Source: Isotricha intestinalis (taxonomy: Eukaryota > Ciliophora > Litostomatea > Vestibuliferida > Isotrichidae). Taken from it: a stretch of DNA of 17,425 nt. The stretch's first letter is position 1; each line of letters begins with the position of its first letter. The notes under the pieces were generated by a model, which did no database searches, was not told the DNA's origin, and saw only the letters and a program-made list of their open reading frames with translations. The position numbers and the translations under genes were made by a program. The stretch covers positions 1 through 17,425 of the forward strand of contig JAJJLU010004164.1 in assembly GCA_023807065.1 (NCBI GenBank), read 5' to 3'. Positions 17,300-17,425 of the stretch are shown here, in pieces.

Positions 17300-17425
17300 A
17301 GTTCTGAAGGTAAAACTAAAGTTGTCCTCTCACCACAACATTCAGTATCATGTGATCCAAATAACTTTGGATGCAATGGTGGTTACTTAGACAAAACTTG
17401 GGCTTTCTATGAAAATCCAGGTGTT
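17300..17425 (+). pseudogene. Cathepsin B-like (C1A papain family) fragment, runs off the window
   Basis: The same frame, after the TAA at 17297-17299, is open to the window end (42 residues). It contains VVLSPQHSVSCD, then FGCNGGYLDKTWAF, matching the segment after the catalytic Cys helix in cathepsin B-type C1A peptidases (typically LSPQ-x-LVSCD...GCNGGY-x-xAW). The part that should precede it, with QGNCGSCWAF and the active-site cysteine, is not present; OTU-like sequence with stops occupies that place instead. The fragment is about 37% G+C by hand count, clearly higher than everything around it. It is therefore a 5'-truncated cathepsin B gene or pseudogene, or a later exon whose upstream part is not where expected. 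The catalytic His and Asn would lie beyond the window. Confidence 0.7.

Noticed and set aside
17158..17376. Minus-strand 72-residue ORF with CCGERTTLVLP
   Set aside because: It is the antisense of the cathepsin B-like fragment (GCNGGY, SPQHSVSCD), which is a far better match on the plus strand.
1..17425. Defence island, CRISPR array, insertion sequence or novel multigene operon
   Set aside because: Genes are eukaryotic, mostly unrelated housekeeping or orphan types with separate spacers; no direct-repeat array, transposase or inverted termini were seen.

Overview
The window looks like a piece of a compact, extremely AT-rich eukaryotic nuclear genome, most likely a ciliate macronuclear chromosome. 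The reasons are: a cytosolic eL24 ribosomal protein, Trm112, an insulysin, a Dullard-like HAD phosphatase and a B-box protein are all eukaryotic types; every conserved gene is full length in a single uninterrupted frame, so no introns are needed; spacers are only tens to a few hundred bases; and a very large multi-spanning protein resembles the TmcB/TmcC-like family, which is abundant in ciliates. All eleven readable stop codons are TAA, and CAA/TGG serve as Gln/Trp, so the standard code fits. Extreme AT content, the standard code, TAA-only stops and a cathepsin B-like sequence point most plausibly to a litostomate (rumen/gut) ciliate. This is an inference from memory; a search was not possible.

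Layout. Bases 1-135 are the 3' end of a plus-strand gene with a lysine-rich helical tail, convergent with three minus-strand genes: insulysin-type M16 peptidase (181-3069), a coiled-coil protein with a conserved C-terminal half (3125-4753), and eL24 (4884-5348). A 108-base divergent spacer separates eL24 from a plus-strand B-box/coiled-coil protein (5457-6812). Five more minus-strand genes follow: a membrane-anchored DxDxT phosphatase (6919-7707), a small unknown protein (7997-8332), a basic unknown protein (8517-10007), the 1871-residue TmcB/TmcC-like membrane protein with a probable PAS segment (10148-15763), and Trm112 (15847-16227). A 99-base divergent spacer leads to a four-helix membrane protein (16327-16800).

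The last ~600 bases differ from the rest. They hold no intact gene. They contain a decayed OTU-like cysteine-protease segment (17165-17299, with an in-frame TGA and ending in TAA), followed in the same frame by a cathepsin B-like fragment (17300-17425) that runs off the window. G+C jumps from about 18% to about 37% at that join (hand counts). This join is the most unusual structure in the window.

The genes do not form an evident pathway. They are mostly individually transcribed housekeeping and lineage-specific genes, and I see no defence system, mobile element, CRISPR array, tRNA or rRNA.
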